NCBI GenBank assembly: GCA_964019695.1
Contig: OZ026525.1
Span: forward strand, 68,121,753 to 68,185,752
Direction of reading: 5' to 3'
DNA: 64,000 nucleotides
DNA from: Loripinus fragilis
Lineage: Eukaryota; Mollusca; Bivalvia; Lucinida; Lucinidae
Part shown: piece after piece, positions 1 through 12,200 of the stretch
How positions within the stretch are numbered: position 1 is the first letter of the stretch
Layout of the letters: each line of letters starts with the position of its first letter
Made by a program: the position numbers and the translations under genes
The notes under the pieces: model-generated
Database searches by the model: none
Told to the model about the DNA's origin: nothing
The model's input: the letters and a program-made list of their open reading frames with translations, nothing else

Positions 1-722
1 TAAAACACTCAGATGTTGTTTTTATCCTGCTAATACAGGTTAAAATGCCAACAATTGTTGGCATTTTCACATTTATGAGAAGGAAGAATTTCATGCTAAG
101 TTTAGCATGAAAAAGGTTTTATAACCATGAATCCAGGTCTACAATACTTAATATACACTGTACAAGTTTTACAATACTCTACCTTTACATACAATGACTA
201 CTTACTGTACACGTACAATTATAAAAAAATAATACTGATTTTCATTTTGATTCGACAGATAATCTTAGCCTACTCGTCTGACATCTGAAAACCGTTTTTT
301 TGTCATATCTTACTACTGAGAGGGGTACCGGTTACTGAAATGGCAAAATGGGTGGTCAATTAAGACAGGTTTTACTGTACTATTATTCAGCAGATCTACT
401 ACTTTCAACCTAATAAGCATATTGTGGGCATACCTTTTTCAAATTTTTAACCCACTTTTGAAAATGGTGTAAACCCAGATCAGTTCACTTCTTATGAAGC
501 CAGCTGGTCAGGATTAACACTGTACTTTAACTACACAATGAATCCATATTAAGAATTATTGAAATGACTTAAAATCAGAAATTCATAGTGTAAACAATCA
601 ATGGAGTACTTAGTGTGTGTGTTTATAAGAGCATCTTTTCTTATTAAGTTGAATTTTATATAGTACTTCTTTCAGCAAACTCATTTCGAAGCCAGCTGAT
701 CTGGACCTACACTGTTTTAAAC

Positions 723-976
723 AGCCACAACATGTGATTTCCAACAATGTTGCATATTGACAAGTGTTGACTCAGTGAGCCTGTGCAGTCTCCTTTGAAG
801 CTTAGAAGCTCCAAACGATATAGAAGCTCCAAACGATATTCGGTCAGTAACTTAACACTTATAGTATATTCAAGTGACAAGCAAAGGCTCTGACCAGACT
901 GCGCATATGCGCAGGCTGATCTGAGGCTTTGCTGGTTGCACATACCAAATTGTTGGCAATCTCATGCAGTGGCTCA
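723..976. mobile_element. Older copy of the 237-bp MITE family
   Basis: Begins AGCCACAACATGTGATTTCC and ends near CTCATGCAGTGGCTC with the same interior. It contains a short duplicated segment (AGAAGCTCCAAACGATAT twice near 806-838). It is more diverged than the three copies around exons 3 and 4. Confidence 0.8.
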
Positions 977-1264
977 ATTTAAAAAATCAATGCCCACAGT
1001 GGTCTTATTAGGTTATATACGGTATTCAATCTTATTTCATGATTTTGAAATTTAACAAAAAATGTTTTTAACAACGAAGTTAAAATTATAAAACAAACTA
1101 TATACATTATGAACAATTGATTATATACATATAGCACCATATGAAACAAGTACAATTTCACATAACATTCCTAAAATACACTTGGTGGGTATGAAAGAAT
1201 ATAAAAAATTGAAGCATACCAGACAGGCATTCCATCCATAGGAAACAGTCCAGTCAGGCCTTTA

Positions 1265-1447
1265 GTTAAGAGTGTGTACCAAAAAAGTGTTTTTTCTTAT
1301 TTCTCGACCAAAACATATGTTGTGGGTACTCAAAAGAACCATCTCAATGTGATGGTTCATTTGAGCAACCAAAACATATAATTAAATAACCTAATGGGTA
1401 AGAAAATATTTTAAATTTTAAGCGCAAAAATTCTGTTTATCTAAACC
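1265..1447. mobile_element. Foldback element with GAACC(G/A)TCTC palindrome
   Basis: The core GGGTACTCAAAAGAACCATC is mirrored by GATGGTTCATTTGAGCAACC, flanked by AAAACATATGT. The outer ends TTAGTTAAG and TTTATCTAAAC are weaker inverted repeats. Confidence 0.82.
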
Positions 1448-2217
1448 TACGGTACGGTCCAGCTATACAATATGCCATCTTGGGAATATTCTAAAAGTTA
1501 GACATTATAAGGCATTAATAATGTTGATAAAGAATTTTTTTTAGTATAAAAAAGTTAATATTTAGGCCAAATAAAAAAAAATGAATTGTTTCTCAGGCAC
1601 CGCCTCATCTCTTTTAAAAGTCCCGCATTACTTTTTTTATTGCGTTTTAAAAATAAAAATGAACAGAGCACCCATTTCCAGTTTCATTGCATATTTATGG
1701 TTAATGACCATGCGGTTCCACTCTGACCTTGTGGTCCATTGCGGGTAATGTTGGGTCGTCTATTTATTTATCCCCTCCATTTTTGTTGTTTATGTCCGAT
1801 ATTTTCAATATACAATGGTTTAGTTCGATATCGAGGCCCAACAGTGTAAATTTTATGCATCGATGATGAAGTCACACCTACTCAATGTGCAGAGGCTTTT
1901 ACTATTAAGTTTTACGGCCTGACTTGAATAATATCCGATAAACTAATCGTCAAAGCATAGCTTTAAAAATAAATACTGTTGGAAATTCGAAAAAAAGTTC
2001 CTGCATCTGTTTTTGGCTGAATAAAAATAAAGACTTGCCCAGCCGCATCTATTTCTCAAAAAAGTGGCCTGAGAAACAATTCAATATTTTTTTTTTTTGG
2101 CCTTACTGATCCATAAGTTTTAACATTATGTTTTGGGTACTCAAAAGAACTGCCTCACTGAGTCACTCGTTCTGCAGGACAACTGCAATATTGAAATATT
2201 TTTGTTCCCTGCCAGGC

Positions 2218-2391
2218 CTCTAGATAGGAGTGCATAATTAAAAAATAATTTTCTTATTTCTAAACCAAAACATATGTTGTGGATACTCAAAAGAACCATC
2301 TCATACGGTTCTTTTGAGCACCCAAAACATATGTTAAAACTGATTGGTAAAAAATATTCACAATTTTATGCTCAAAGTTTTGTTTATCTAG
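2218..2391. mobile_element. Foldback element, GAACCGTCTC family
   Basis: Core CTCAAAAGAACCATCTCATA then GGTTCTTTTGAGCACCC, with ends TCTAGATA and TATCTAGA. Same layout as 1265-1447. A degenerate half copy also sits near 2120-2150. Confidence 0.82.
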
Positions 2392-2439
2392 ACACACTAA
2401 ACTTATCATAAAATTTGAACAAGTCAATTCTATAACCTG

Positions 2440-2655
2440 GTCTCAAGGTTATAAAACTTTTATCATGCTCAACTCAACTGAGCACGAAATTTCAACTGCT
2501 CATAAAAACTAAAATACCAACAAATGAAGAAGTTTCTTGTTTTAAGTCTCTGAGATGTTGTATTTTTCATGCTAATAAATGGCATTTTAATATTTATGAG
2601 CAGGATAAATCTCTTACTCAGCTGCATTGAGCATGGAAAAAGTTTTAAAATATCC
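2440..2655. mobile_element. Foldback MITE (ATGCTCAACTCAACTGAGCA)
   Basis: Same family as 9985-10215, with AAATGCCATTT-type centre partly deleted. Confidence 0.75.
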
Positions 2656-2900
2656 CGGCCTCATCTTGTATGTAAAAATAGTGATGAAATGGCAGATGTA
2701 GTGAACTCTGATCAGACTGAACCTGCATTCTGATCCGAGTCAACACTATTTGCTCAGGCCTGCCTGTCCAAATATTTAGCGTAAATATGGTAAATTCCAA
2801 CACAATCAAAGCATCTATAGACTATAAAAATACTGTTGTGTAAAAGGGTATGTTAGAAAAAGTAAAGAAAATCTATCCCTCTAGATAATTGTAAACAATA

Positions 2901-3080
2901 GTTTGTTTGATTCTTTACATCCCAGTCAACAATTTTTCAGTCATGTGGGGATGAGTCTTCCTGGGTTGATCATATAAAGAATCTTGCTAAAGGACACAAG
3001 GCAGTGCCTCTGGTGAGGCTCAAACCCACAACCCCTCGATCCCAAGTCAAGCATTCTACCACTGAGCCATCACGCTCATC
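2901..3080 (-). mobile_element. tRNA-derived SINE, family 1
   Basis: Minus-oriented copy with ACTGAGCCATCACGCTC head and TTCTTTACATCCCAGTCAAC body, in the 3' flank of NF2. Confidence 0.8.
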
Positions 3081-3329
3081 TTGTTAGCATTAGATAAAAT
3101 ATGCCCTTTTCATATAGTGACCTGATAAGGTGTGAAAAATGTTGTAAATGAAAAACAAACAGTGAAGATCCTGATCAGTCTGCTTCTTCTGATCTGGGTT
3201 TACACTGATTGTTAAGGCCTTCTCTGTCAGAGAAGGTAGGTTATATATGGTAGCAATGTCTTGCTCTAAAATCAAATTTTGAATCTTTCAGCCATGAGAG
3301 TATGATCTAGAGCTGTTCATAGTTTTGAT

Positions 3330-3560
3330 TGTTTCCTAACTCTTCCTCTGCCAGCTGCGACTTTTGTCATCTGCTGATTACTTTTGCAAACAGTTTGAAC
3401 CCAGATCAGGACCGACAGTATGTCAGTCCTGATCTGGATCCAAACTGTTTGATACTCTGATAGTGCTCCTGAAATAATTTTTTGAAAACGTTAATTTTGA
3501 AAAAAGTCAGCAGACGACAAAAAATCATGAAAAATTACCCAGCATGCAAAGAGTTCATTC
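3330..3560. mobile_element. GTTTGGATCCAGATCAGG-type MITE
   Basis: Central palindrome CAGATCAGGACCGACAGTAT with its complement, and outer arms related to ACTCTTTGCATGCTGGGTAA. The same family is seen in part at about 6535-6680, 14460-14690, 21845-22060, 33475-33500 with 33935-34050, and 62450-62590. Confidence 0.72.
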
Positions 3561-3586
3561 CGACTAGATAGCTATATAAAATTATA

Positions 3587-3792
3587 CAGTAAAACCTGTC
3601 TTAAGCCGCCACTCAAAAAGAAGACCAAACATTGGTTTTCAAGACCGATTATCGCTTAATGCAGGTCAAAAGTATTGCAGAATGCTCTGAGTGGAGCATT
3701 CTGCAATACTTTGGACCTTCATTAAGCTACCATTTGTCATTAAGATCTTTGTTTTGTCTATTTTGAGTGGTCGCTTAAGACAGGTTTTACTG
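3587..3792. mobile_element. CAGTAAAACCTGTCTTAAG MITE, TA-flanked
   Basis: Long inverted repeat with ends CAGTAAAACCTGTCTTAAG and CTTAAGACAGGTTTTACTG, TA outside, and a central foldback around GAGCATTCTGCAATAC. Pogo-like MITE by ends and TA (inference). Confidence 0.85.
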
Positions 3793-4022
3793 TAACTGTA
3801 CCCTCTATACCAAAACATGGGAAGCTTGGTAGTGCAGTTGGTAGAGTGCCTGACTCGTGACAGTGAGGCTGGGAATTTTAATCCTACCCATGGCAGGGCA
3901 TTGTGTCCTTGGACAAGACATGTTAGTCTCACAGCTTAGTACTGGTACAACCAAGAAAAACGCCTCAACATGACTTAAACAACTGTCAACTAGGATGTAA
4001 AGCATCAACTTAAACAAAGCTA

Positions 4023-4233
4023 CAGTAAAACCTGTCTTAAGTGGCCACTCAAAAATAGACAAAACAAAGATCTTAAAGACAAATGCTAGTTTAATGAAGG
4101 TTGAAAGTATTACAGAATGCTCTCTTGCAATTGGAGCATACTGTAACACTTTTAACCTAAATAAAGCGATTATCAGTCTTGAATCCCAGTTTGGGTCTTC
4201 TTTTTGAGTGGCCGCTCAAGACAGGTTTTACTG
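4023..4233. mobile_element. CAGTAAAACCTGTCTTAAG MITE, TA-flanked
   Basis: Same family as 3587-3792, about 210 bp, TA on both sides, with AAAGTATTACAGAATGCTC at its centre. Confidence 0.85.
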
Positions 4234-4344
4234 TATTCCTGTTTGTATGTAGAATTAAAATACCTCAAGTGAAAGCTAAGACATCAAGACATCTGTTGTC
4301 ATGCACTGACTTCCAATGATAATCCATAACAAATAATTTAGTTC

Positions 4345-4632
4345 CTTTGTTTTCTTTGTGGTTTAACCTCCCAGTCAACAGCTATGGTCATGTAACCTAA
4401 CCACACTTTTTTCCTGGGCAAGCTTCGACTAAGAGGTTAACCAATACTAAGAGCATATACTTTTGCTTGTCACTGACAACAGCCCTTCTATAATCAGGGG
4501 AAGAAGAAAAATGACCATAGAAAATATTTTACAATCAAATCTTCACTAATGTATGGGGCTGGGCAGGGATGGAACTCACAACCCCTGGATCTGCAATCGG
4601 ACTAGCTACCCATTGCACTGCGGAGCCCAGCT
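4345..4632 (-). mobile_element. tRNA-derived SINE, family 2
   Basis: Minus strand head CAGTGCAATGGGTAGC with B-box-like GTGAGTTCCATCCCTG; body contains TCAACAGCTATGGTCATG on plus and GAATGACCATAG-like words. Confidence 0.78.
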
Positions 4633-4637
4633 TCTTT

Positions 4638-4806
4638 TTTTTTGTTTTTGATTTGGTTTTTTACGTCTCAGTCAACATTCTTCCAGTCATATCGGGACAG
4701 GTCTTCCTGGGTTGATCCAGTACTAAGCAGAGGATAAAGTGTCTTGGCCAAGGACACAACACAGTGCCTACGATGAGGCTCCAACCTGCAACCCCTTGGT
4801 CTCTGG
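4638..4806 (-). mobile_element. tRNA-derived SINE, family 1 (head truncated)
   Basis: Body TTTTACGTCTCAGTCAACAT to AACCCCTTGGTCTC; the A-box part is lost. It abuts a family 2 SINE. Confidence 0.72.
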
Positions 4807-5381
4807 GCCCAGCTTAATTCTCAAGATTTAGGTAATTATCGCAAATGGGACTAGCCAAGATCCTGTGGCATCTGCACAGATGCATATACCCAGTAGGGAC
4901 ATAGGTGAAAGATCAGGCTTTTGAAAAGGTGCATAGCATGCTTAAATATTGACTTTATGCATATGCGAATTTGAGAAAACAAAAATACTCAAAAAAAGAT
5001 TGTTCAATTATAAAGAAAACATGTATAAGTTTGAAGATTCAATTTGGCATTATGACTGAAACTTATATAGCATGATTAAAAAACTAAAATAAGCCAGTTT
5101 AAGAGATTTTGGAGCTAATGACATGCAAGCAACCAGGCCCAGATGAGCTTGCACCTTGACACAGGCTCACCAGATCCTTTCATGCTTGCATACATGTATG
5201 AAGTAGCGATGTAGATGAAGGCTTGGGCCAAAATTAAGGTTTCATGCCCTACGAAATATAAGCATATGCATGTTTAAAGAATGACCATACCAATATCATA
5301 ATCTCGTGAACTGGCTCAAATTACTGTATTTATGCAGGGGCCGCTACAATGAGAACTGCTGCAATGATATTCATATATACA

Positions 5382-5555
5382 GTAGACCTTCAAAAGCTCA
5401 AACTCTGATGGCTCATTCAACTGGGCTGGCTAGAATTATCATTATGGTCCCTAAAGGACATTTTATGAATAAGCTACCCTGGATGGCTGGAACTACCCTT
5501 GGCTAGAACTTTTTTTCATGGTCCCAAGCCTGTTCGAGCCATTGAAGTTCTACTG
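5382..5555. mobile_element. Short Tigger-like MITE
   Basis: Ends CAGTAGACCTTCAA and TTGAAGTTCTACTG with TA on the outside. The inner word CATTATGGTCCC and the CTGGCTAGAA repeats resemble the ends of the 34951-35965 element. A further fragment is visible at about 23905-23945. Confidence 0.7.
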
Positions 5556-5637
5556 TAATAGGCATAAGTATTTAACAACATTCAATACATTTCACATCAC
5601 CCAGGGAAAAGAAAAAAATTGATGTTTAATTCGGATA

Positions 5638-5815
5638 TCTAGATAAGTGTGAGTAATCATGATTTAATTTTCTTATTTCTCCACCAAAATATATGTTGCA
5701 GGTACTCAAAAATGTCTCAATGAGACGTTTTTTTGAGCACCTAAAACATATATTTAAACTGAAGGGTAAGAAAATAATTACAACTTTATGCCACAAATTA
5801 TGCTTATCTTGATCT
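5638..5815. mobile_element. Foldback element, GAACCGTCTC family (diverged)
   Basis: Palindrome around ATGTCTCAATGAGACGTTT with TACTCAAAA and TTTTGAGCACC arms, and ends TCTAGATAA and TTATCTTGA. Confidence 0.75.
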
Positions 5816-6826
5816 ATGATATTCAGTACAATGAACACTCATTTCACATCACATTGGGAATTGAAAAATCGATGGGTAATATAAAGCACTTACAACAATT
5901 TCAACTAGCACCAAAATCTAGCATCTCTTAAGAGTCCAAGAGTCTATATCACTTATATTTGCATATCACAACACATGATTGCAGTCATTTTACGTAATTT
6001 CAATCATACTTACAAAATGAGACATCTTTGCAAACCAGTTACTGTCGTGCCAACCAAGAGTGACAGTGACATACTATTTTGTTTACAATTGTTACGTAAA
6101 ACATTAACTTGTACACTCCACCTGAGCTAACCCGAATCGATAGTTCATTTGTGTATTAATCCTATCCTGTGGATAGGATTAATACACCAGTGATCTATCG
6201 AGTATAAGTCTCTGATAACTTTGTAAACAAAACATGGTCACTGTCACTCTTGGCTGGCAGGACAATAGATCCAGATGAGATGGTTCCCATGCAGATAGGT
6301 CAAGATAAACAAACAAAAAATGAGAGTAAAATTGCAGGGCTCACCCTGCCATTAGCCATTGTAGCCATTTGCTACTAAAAATGTTGAGTGGCTACAAATA
6401 TAAGTCATTGGCTAAAAGTGCACTCTAGGTGATTCAAAATTATATACCTGCTGACCAGCTTTTGGATTTTCCAGTATAGCTTTGATTATTTTATCACACT
6501 TTAGTATTGTGCCATATTTAACTCTTTTAAAGATGGATTTTTTCAATACCATTAGGGTGTCAAACAGTTTGGATCCAGATCAGGCCCGACATTTTGTCTG
6601 GCCTGATCTGGGTCCAAACTGTTTGCAAATGTTATCAGCAGATGACAAAAGTTGCTGCTAGCTGGCAAAGAGTTAAATAAAGAACAATTGCTTGATACCA
6701 CTTTCTGGCTAAAACCTTTACTAAAGTCAATTTCATTTGGCTCCAACTTTTTCCATTTGGCTAAAGTGTTGGATACAACATATTCTGAGCCAAGGTAAGC
6801 CCTGAATTGTCATTATATACATAACT

Positions 6827-6955
6827 TAAAATATTTGTTTTGGTGCTCAAAAGAATCACATCAATGAGGCAGTTCTTTTGAGTATCCACAACATGTTTTA
6901 GTCGAGGAATAGCAAAATAAATTTTTGATCAAACACCCTTATCAAAGGGCCTCTG
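6827..6955. mobile_element. Foldback element, GAACCGTCTC family (partial)
   Basis: Core GGTGCTCAAAAGAATCACAT with GCAGTTCTTTTGAGTATCC; outer arms are eroded. Confidence 0.7.
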
Positions 6956-7170
6956 TGAGCCATCTCATCTGGATCTACACTGTTATTTTGTTTTCGATAT
7001 ATGATTGATAGCCCTTACTTCATTAATATACACGTCCATGATCACAATCAGAAGAGTCCATGAAACAGCATAGGGCTTATGCAAATCACAACAGTCTGAG
7101 CAGCCTACACATGCACCAGGAGTCTGCTCAGAGTATACACAACTCCAACAAATTGACAATATCATATGGG

Positions 7171-7395
7171 CCTCGATGCGAGAAAACCTGTCTTCGGGGG
7201 TTTGCGAACAACACAGGCGCAGACCAGCCTGCGCATACGCGCAGTCTGATCAGCGGCTTTGTTATTCGCTTTTTGAAAAGTATCATATGTAAACTTGCTA
7301 CAAGTGAAATTTCAATTTTCTAGCTAGTGTCTGTAGCTGAGGAGACTGATTTGAAACTCGCTTTGTTGGAAACCCCGAAGACAGGTTTTGTCTTG
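7171..7395. mobile_element. GGGCCTCGATGCGAGAAAAC MITE
   Basis: Left TGCGAGAAAACCTGTCTTCG and right CCCGAAGACAGGTTTT; central GCGCATACGCGCAGTCTGAT palindrome. Other copies at 15341-15545, 40528-40745 and partly 23735-23828. Confidence 0.78.
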
Positions 7396-7522
7396 ATTCA
7401 AATGACTCATTATAATTTCCCATTTTAACAAAAAATATAATGGCACAAAAGTACAATTATACGCCTCATAGTTTGCACACATTAGAACAGCATCAAACTG
7501 GTATCAATGACTGCTACTATAG

Positions 7523-7899
7523 CAGGGTTCATACAGGCAAGTTCGTGTAAATTCAAGGACTTCTTAAAAGAGTTTACTACTGTTTTCAAGGACTGAAAAC
7601 TTATGAAAAATACTGATTAACATGTTAAAATTCTACTCCTGAAATGCTAGAGTCCATTTCTTAAGATATTAGTTATAGAAAACCAATGTAAAATTATGCT
7701 GCACCAAATAAAGGCACCACAATTTTATACTGATTTAGGCCTCCAAAAAAACAGTGTTGAATCCTCATGCAAATGGTAAAATTCAAGGACTTTTCAAGGC
7801 CTTTAAGTGTTTTTCAAATACTTTTCAAGGCACATTTTTTAAGGACTTTTCAAGACAGTCCTGTATATTCAAGTACTTTTCAAGCCTGTGGGAACCCTG
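7523..7899. mobile_element. CAGGGTTC-ended MITE, 377 bp, TSD TATAG
   Basis: Ends CAGGGTTCATACAGG and CCTGTGGGAACCCTG, flanked by perfect 5-bp duplications TATAG (7518-7522 and 7900-7904). The interior repeats CTTTTCAAG-type words many times. There is no coding potential. The TIR and short duplication are consistent with the hAT superfamily, perhaps the 5-bp-TSD hAT5 group (inference). Confidence 0.85.
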
Positions 7900-7904
7900 T
7901 ATAG

Positions 7905-8815
7905 GGAGGGTCAACACAGTCACTCCTTGAAATCTCTGTTAGCTATTTGTTAGTGACCAGCTCCATTTAGCTTTTAAGCGACCCTAATTTTCGCTGGCTT
8001 AAGGCTTTTTGACCTAATTTACCAGTAGATTAAGCCAGTTTGACAGTCATACATGGACACTTAGGCACCACCCTGTCAATTTTATAAATCTAGCATACTC
8101 AAGCTATGCTTAAATATTACTCTTAAAAGTTTCACTTGCTTAAGGCTTTTCAACAAAATTTACCAGGTACAGTAAAACCTGTCTTAAGTGGCCACTCAAA
8201 TAGAAGACCAAAATTGGTTTTCAATACCAATTTTCTCTTAATGCAGGTCAAAAGGGGAGCATTATGCAATCCTTTTGAACTTCATTAAGCTATCATTTGT
8301 TATTAAGATCTTTGTTTTGTCTTTTTTGAGTGGCTGCTTAAGACAGATTTCACTGTATTGACAACCTACATGTACTTTCTGTTTTGTTAAGCTCGTAAAC
8401 ACGCTGTAAGATGAATATTTTTTATTAAAGTGAGATTTTTTCACAACTAAAAAGGATGCGTCCACTGACTTGGTAAGTGATGGGCCATATTTTGAAATCA
8501 TGGGAAACCAGGCCCACCATAAATCTGAAGGCCTGAGAGGGTCAACACAGTCACTCCTTGAGATCTCTGTTAGCTACCTGTTAGCGTCCAGCTCTTTTTA
8601 CCTTTTTAAGCCACCCTAAGTTTCACTTGCTTAAGGCTTTTCAACCCATTTTACCAGTAGATTAAGCCAATTTGATAGACATGGACACATAGGAACTGCC
8701 CTGTCAATCTTGTAAATCTAGCATACTCAAGCTATGCTTAAAAGTTACTCTCAAAAGTTTCACTTGCTTAAGGCTTTTCAACCAAATTTACCAGGTAGAT
8801 TAAGCAATTTTGACA
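7905..8815. repeat. Local direct repeat pair (GTCAACACAGTCACTCCTTG)
   Basis: GAGGGTCAACACAGTCACTC at 7907 recurs at 8537; about 270 bp are alike, including TTAAGGCTTTT words repeated within each copy. The 8170-8355 MITE lies between them. Confidence 0.75.
8170..8355. mobile_element. CAGTAAAACCTGTCTTAAG MITE, TA-flanked
   Basis: Same family, with a mutated right end (CAGATTTCACTG). It separates two copies of a local direct repeat (7905-8169 and 8535-8815). Confidence 0.82.
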
Positions 8816-8867
8816 ATTATAGATGTTGGTACTAAGGCCCAGCCCTGTTAACCTTAAATATATCTGA

Positions 8868-9035
8868 TTTTGTTTGTTTGTTTTGTTGCTTTACGTCCCA
8901 AGTCAACAGCTATGGTCATGGCGGGATGGTCAGTTCACTTAACCACACTTTTTCCTGGGCAAGCTTGAACAAGCAGTTAACAAGTACTTTGTGCACATAC
9001 TTTCGCTTGTAACTGACAACAACTCTTCAGATTTG
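8868..9035 (-). mobile_element. SINE family 2, 3' part only
   Basis: Contains TTTACGTCCCAAGTCAACAG and CTTTCGCTTGTAACTGACAA. It lies about 150 bp beyond the NF2 stop codon and may be part of the 3' UTR. Confidence 0.78.
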
Positions 9036-9181
9036 ATATATTCTCAAGCTATGATCAGATTACACATTAGCCTGAATGATAGAACTCCTTTTCATTTGTC
9101 ATGGCTCTAACTGATTCCTGGCCAGCAGATTTCAACATATCACAGTTACAATGGTGGGATCAGCTACAGCTAAGACAACTC

Positions 9182-9232
9182 TCATAAATCTTCAAAGAAT
9201 GCAACTCGAGACTTCGTTGTACTTGCAGATGC
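9182..9232 (-). CDS. NF2: NF2 exon 14, terminal coding exon and stop
   Basis: After the acceptor ATATTTCAG the frame reads [16 protein letters not shown] followed by TGA (9184-9182). Human merlin ends [11 protein letters not shown], so the C-terminus and stop are secure. The join from exon 13 is phase 0. A 3' UTR continues to lower coordinates; no polyadenylation signal could be assigned with confidence. A TTTATT (AATAAA on this strand) near 8421 is only a candidate. Confidence 0.95.
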   Translation of the reverse strand, partial: ASASTTKSRVAFFEDL

Positions 9233-12200
9233 CTGAAATATAGTTATCATAATCTAATATGTTTACTATAAAATAGTGCATATCGCAAATGTAACAGGCC
9301 ACCAGATAAAAGTGCGTAACTGAAAATTATTTTTGTTATTTCTAAACCAAAACATATGTTGTGGGTACTCAAAAGAACCGTCTCAATCAGACCGTTCTTT
9401 TGAGCACCCAAAACACATGTTTAAACTGATGGTAAGAAAATAATGGCAATTTTACGTTAAAAAATTTCTTACCTGGCCCTATGATGTAACATGATTTTTC
9501 AATGGCTAGAAACAAATCATTTGCAGTTTGATATTATGTGATAATTGCATGAGCTCATGGGTGAAAGTTCAAAATTTCCAAAATCCTGAACTTTAGAAAT
9601 TCAAATTTTAAAACTTGCAGGATGCCTACAAAAATGGATAATCTAAAGTTAAAATTATTAACTGTGTTTAGATAATCTAAAAACTAATCAAAGAAGCTAT
9701 AATTATAATCTACTTAATTCAGCCTTTTGAGGCTGACTTTGTATGGAAATACAGCCTCAAAATCCTGAATTAAGGATTAATCCTGAAAACTTTCATCCAT
9801 GTGATCTGGCAATTTCCTGTGATAGTGGAAATTCAGATTTTTAGCTTGCTCAGGATGATGCAAAGCATTAGCTTTTTAATGTCTCTCGAAGACCACCAGG
9901 CTTCACAAAAATGAAAAAGCCTAAAAGTCTGCATTTCAATCAGTAAATGGTAAATTGTCTTTAGATAAATTGAAAATAAATCCCCTTTCAAGGTTATATA
10001 ACTTTTTACATGCTCAACTCAACTGAGCATGAAATTTCAACTGCTCATAAAAACTAAAATACCGACAAATGAAGAAGCTTCTTGCTTTAAGTCTCTCAGA
10101 TGTCATATTAATCATGCTAATGAATGTTAAAATGCCAACAATTGTAGGCATTTTAACATGTATGAGCAGAATAAATTTCGGGCTCAGCTGAGTTGAGCAT
10201 GGAAAAAGTTTTATAATCTCGGGGCCAGAGAAGCCATCATAATTTGTCTTATACAGAAATTTGAGGCTGACTTTCTTTCGGGAAAATTCTATAATTGAAT
10301 GAAAAAAGTCAATAAGCAATGCTTATTAGATACCCCCCGCACAGTAAGAGTCAGTGAAAAAACTTGGCAAGTTATAGTTCGAACAAGAAGACCTTAGTTT
10401 TGATAAGAAGATTTCAGTAGAATCTGTGCAAACAAAAATTATAAACTCCTTCATGCATATGTTCAATGTGTCTACATTGTATCCGCAAAGTATCAAATTG
10501 CTCCATCAAAAGCTGTAGTAGGAGTTGATCGGCCCATAAAGGCACTATCCATGCATATACAAAAAGCCATATAAGGGAATAATTGTCTAAGTTCTCACAG
10601 TTGTCATTTTGTCAAAATTATTTTTTGTGAACCAAAATCCTCCATGCATATGTTCAATGTGTCTGCATTGTATCGGCAAAGTATCAAATTGCTCCATCAA
10701 AAGCTGTAGTAGGAGTTGATCAGCCCATGAAGGCACCATCTATGCATATACAAAAGCCTAATAAGGGAAAAATTGTCTAAGTTCTCACAGCTGTCATTTC
10801 GTCAAAAATTATTTTTTCTGAACAAAACTCCTTCATGCATATGTTCCATGTGTTTAAATTGTACAGGCAAAGTCTCAAATTGTTCCATCAAAAGCTGTGG
10901 TAGGAGTTGATCGGCCCATGAAGGCACCATCTATGCATATACAAAAGCCTTATTAGGGAGAATTGTCTAAGTTCTCACAGCTGTCATTTTGTCAAAAAAT
11001 ATTTTTTCTAAACCAAACTTCTTCATGCATATGTTAAATGTGTCTACATTGTATAGGCAAAGTATCAAATTGCTCCATAAAAAGCTGTGGTAGGAGTTGA
11101 TCGGCCCATAAAGGCACTGTCTATGCATATACAAACACCTTATTAGGGAAAAATTGTCTAAGTTCTCACAGCTGTCATTTTGTCAAAAATTATCTTTTCT
11201 GAACTAAACTCCTTCATGCATATGTTCAATGTGTCTACATTGTATAGGAAAAGTATCAAATTGTTCCATCGAAAGCTGTGGTAGGAGTTGATTGGCCCGT
11301 ATATGGCCTATAATAGCATAAGCACAAAGCACTATATTAAAAGCCATTTAGAACTACAAAGGGAAATAACTCTAATAGAATTGGCCCCTAGCCCTTACTT
11401 TTTTGTCTCAAGTATTTGTCTTGCATATATGAACATGTTTGCAAGGTTTGATGAAAATCCAGCAATGACTCTTAGAGTTATTAAGGAAAAAGCACTATAT
11501 TAAAAGCCATTTAGAACTACAAAGGGAAATAACTCTAATAGAATTGGCCCCTAGCCCTTACTTTTTTGTCTAAAATATTTGTCTTGCATATATGAACATG
11601 TTTGCAAGGTTTGATGAAAATCCAGCGATGACTCTTCGAGTTATTAAGGAAACAAAGTGTTACGGACGGACGGACGCACGGACGGACGGACGCACGGACG
11701 GACGGACGGACACACGGACAACGTGAAAACAGTATACCCCCTACAAACAAAGTTTGCGGGGGGTATAATTAACCCAGCATGCAGCATACCTGTCTAAGGG
11801 TAGAATATTTGTTCTCTCCTCGCTGTACACTCTCGTCATGGTACCTGTCCAGATCTGTTTGTTTATCTTCCACTTTCATTACTTCTATCTCTGTCTTCAG
11901 TTCTTTCAGCTGTTCTTGTAGGCTCTTTGATTTTTCTATGTATTCAACTCTAGAATAAGATGTGTTAGTGAAACACAAATGCCCTTCCCCATGGCACATG
12001 CATTTCATCAATGATAAATTTTGTAGGTCAAGGTCATATAATTAGGGGATAACTGTATTCAAAATTTTCATTTGGGGAGGTATATCGTCGGTTATACAGT
12101 CGGAAATTTAGTTTTATGGCGATGCGCGAGCGGAGCCTTAAAAGTGATTTCCAATAGTATATCCGATGATATACCTCCCAAAATGGAAATTTTGAATATG

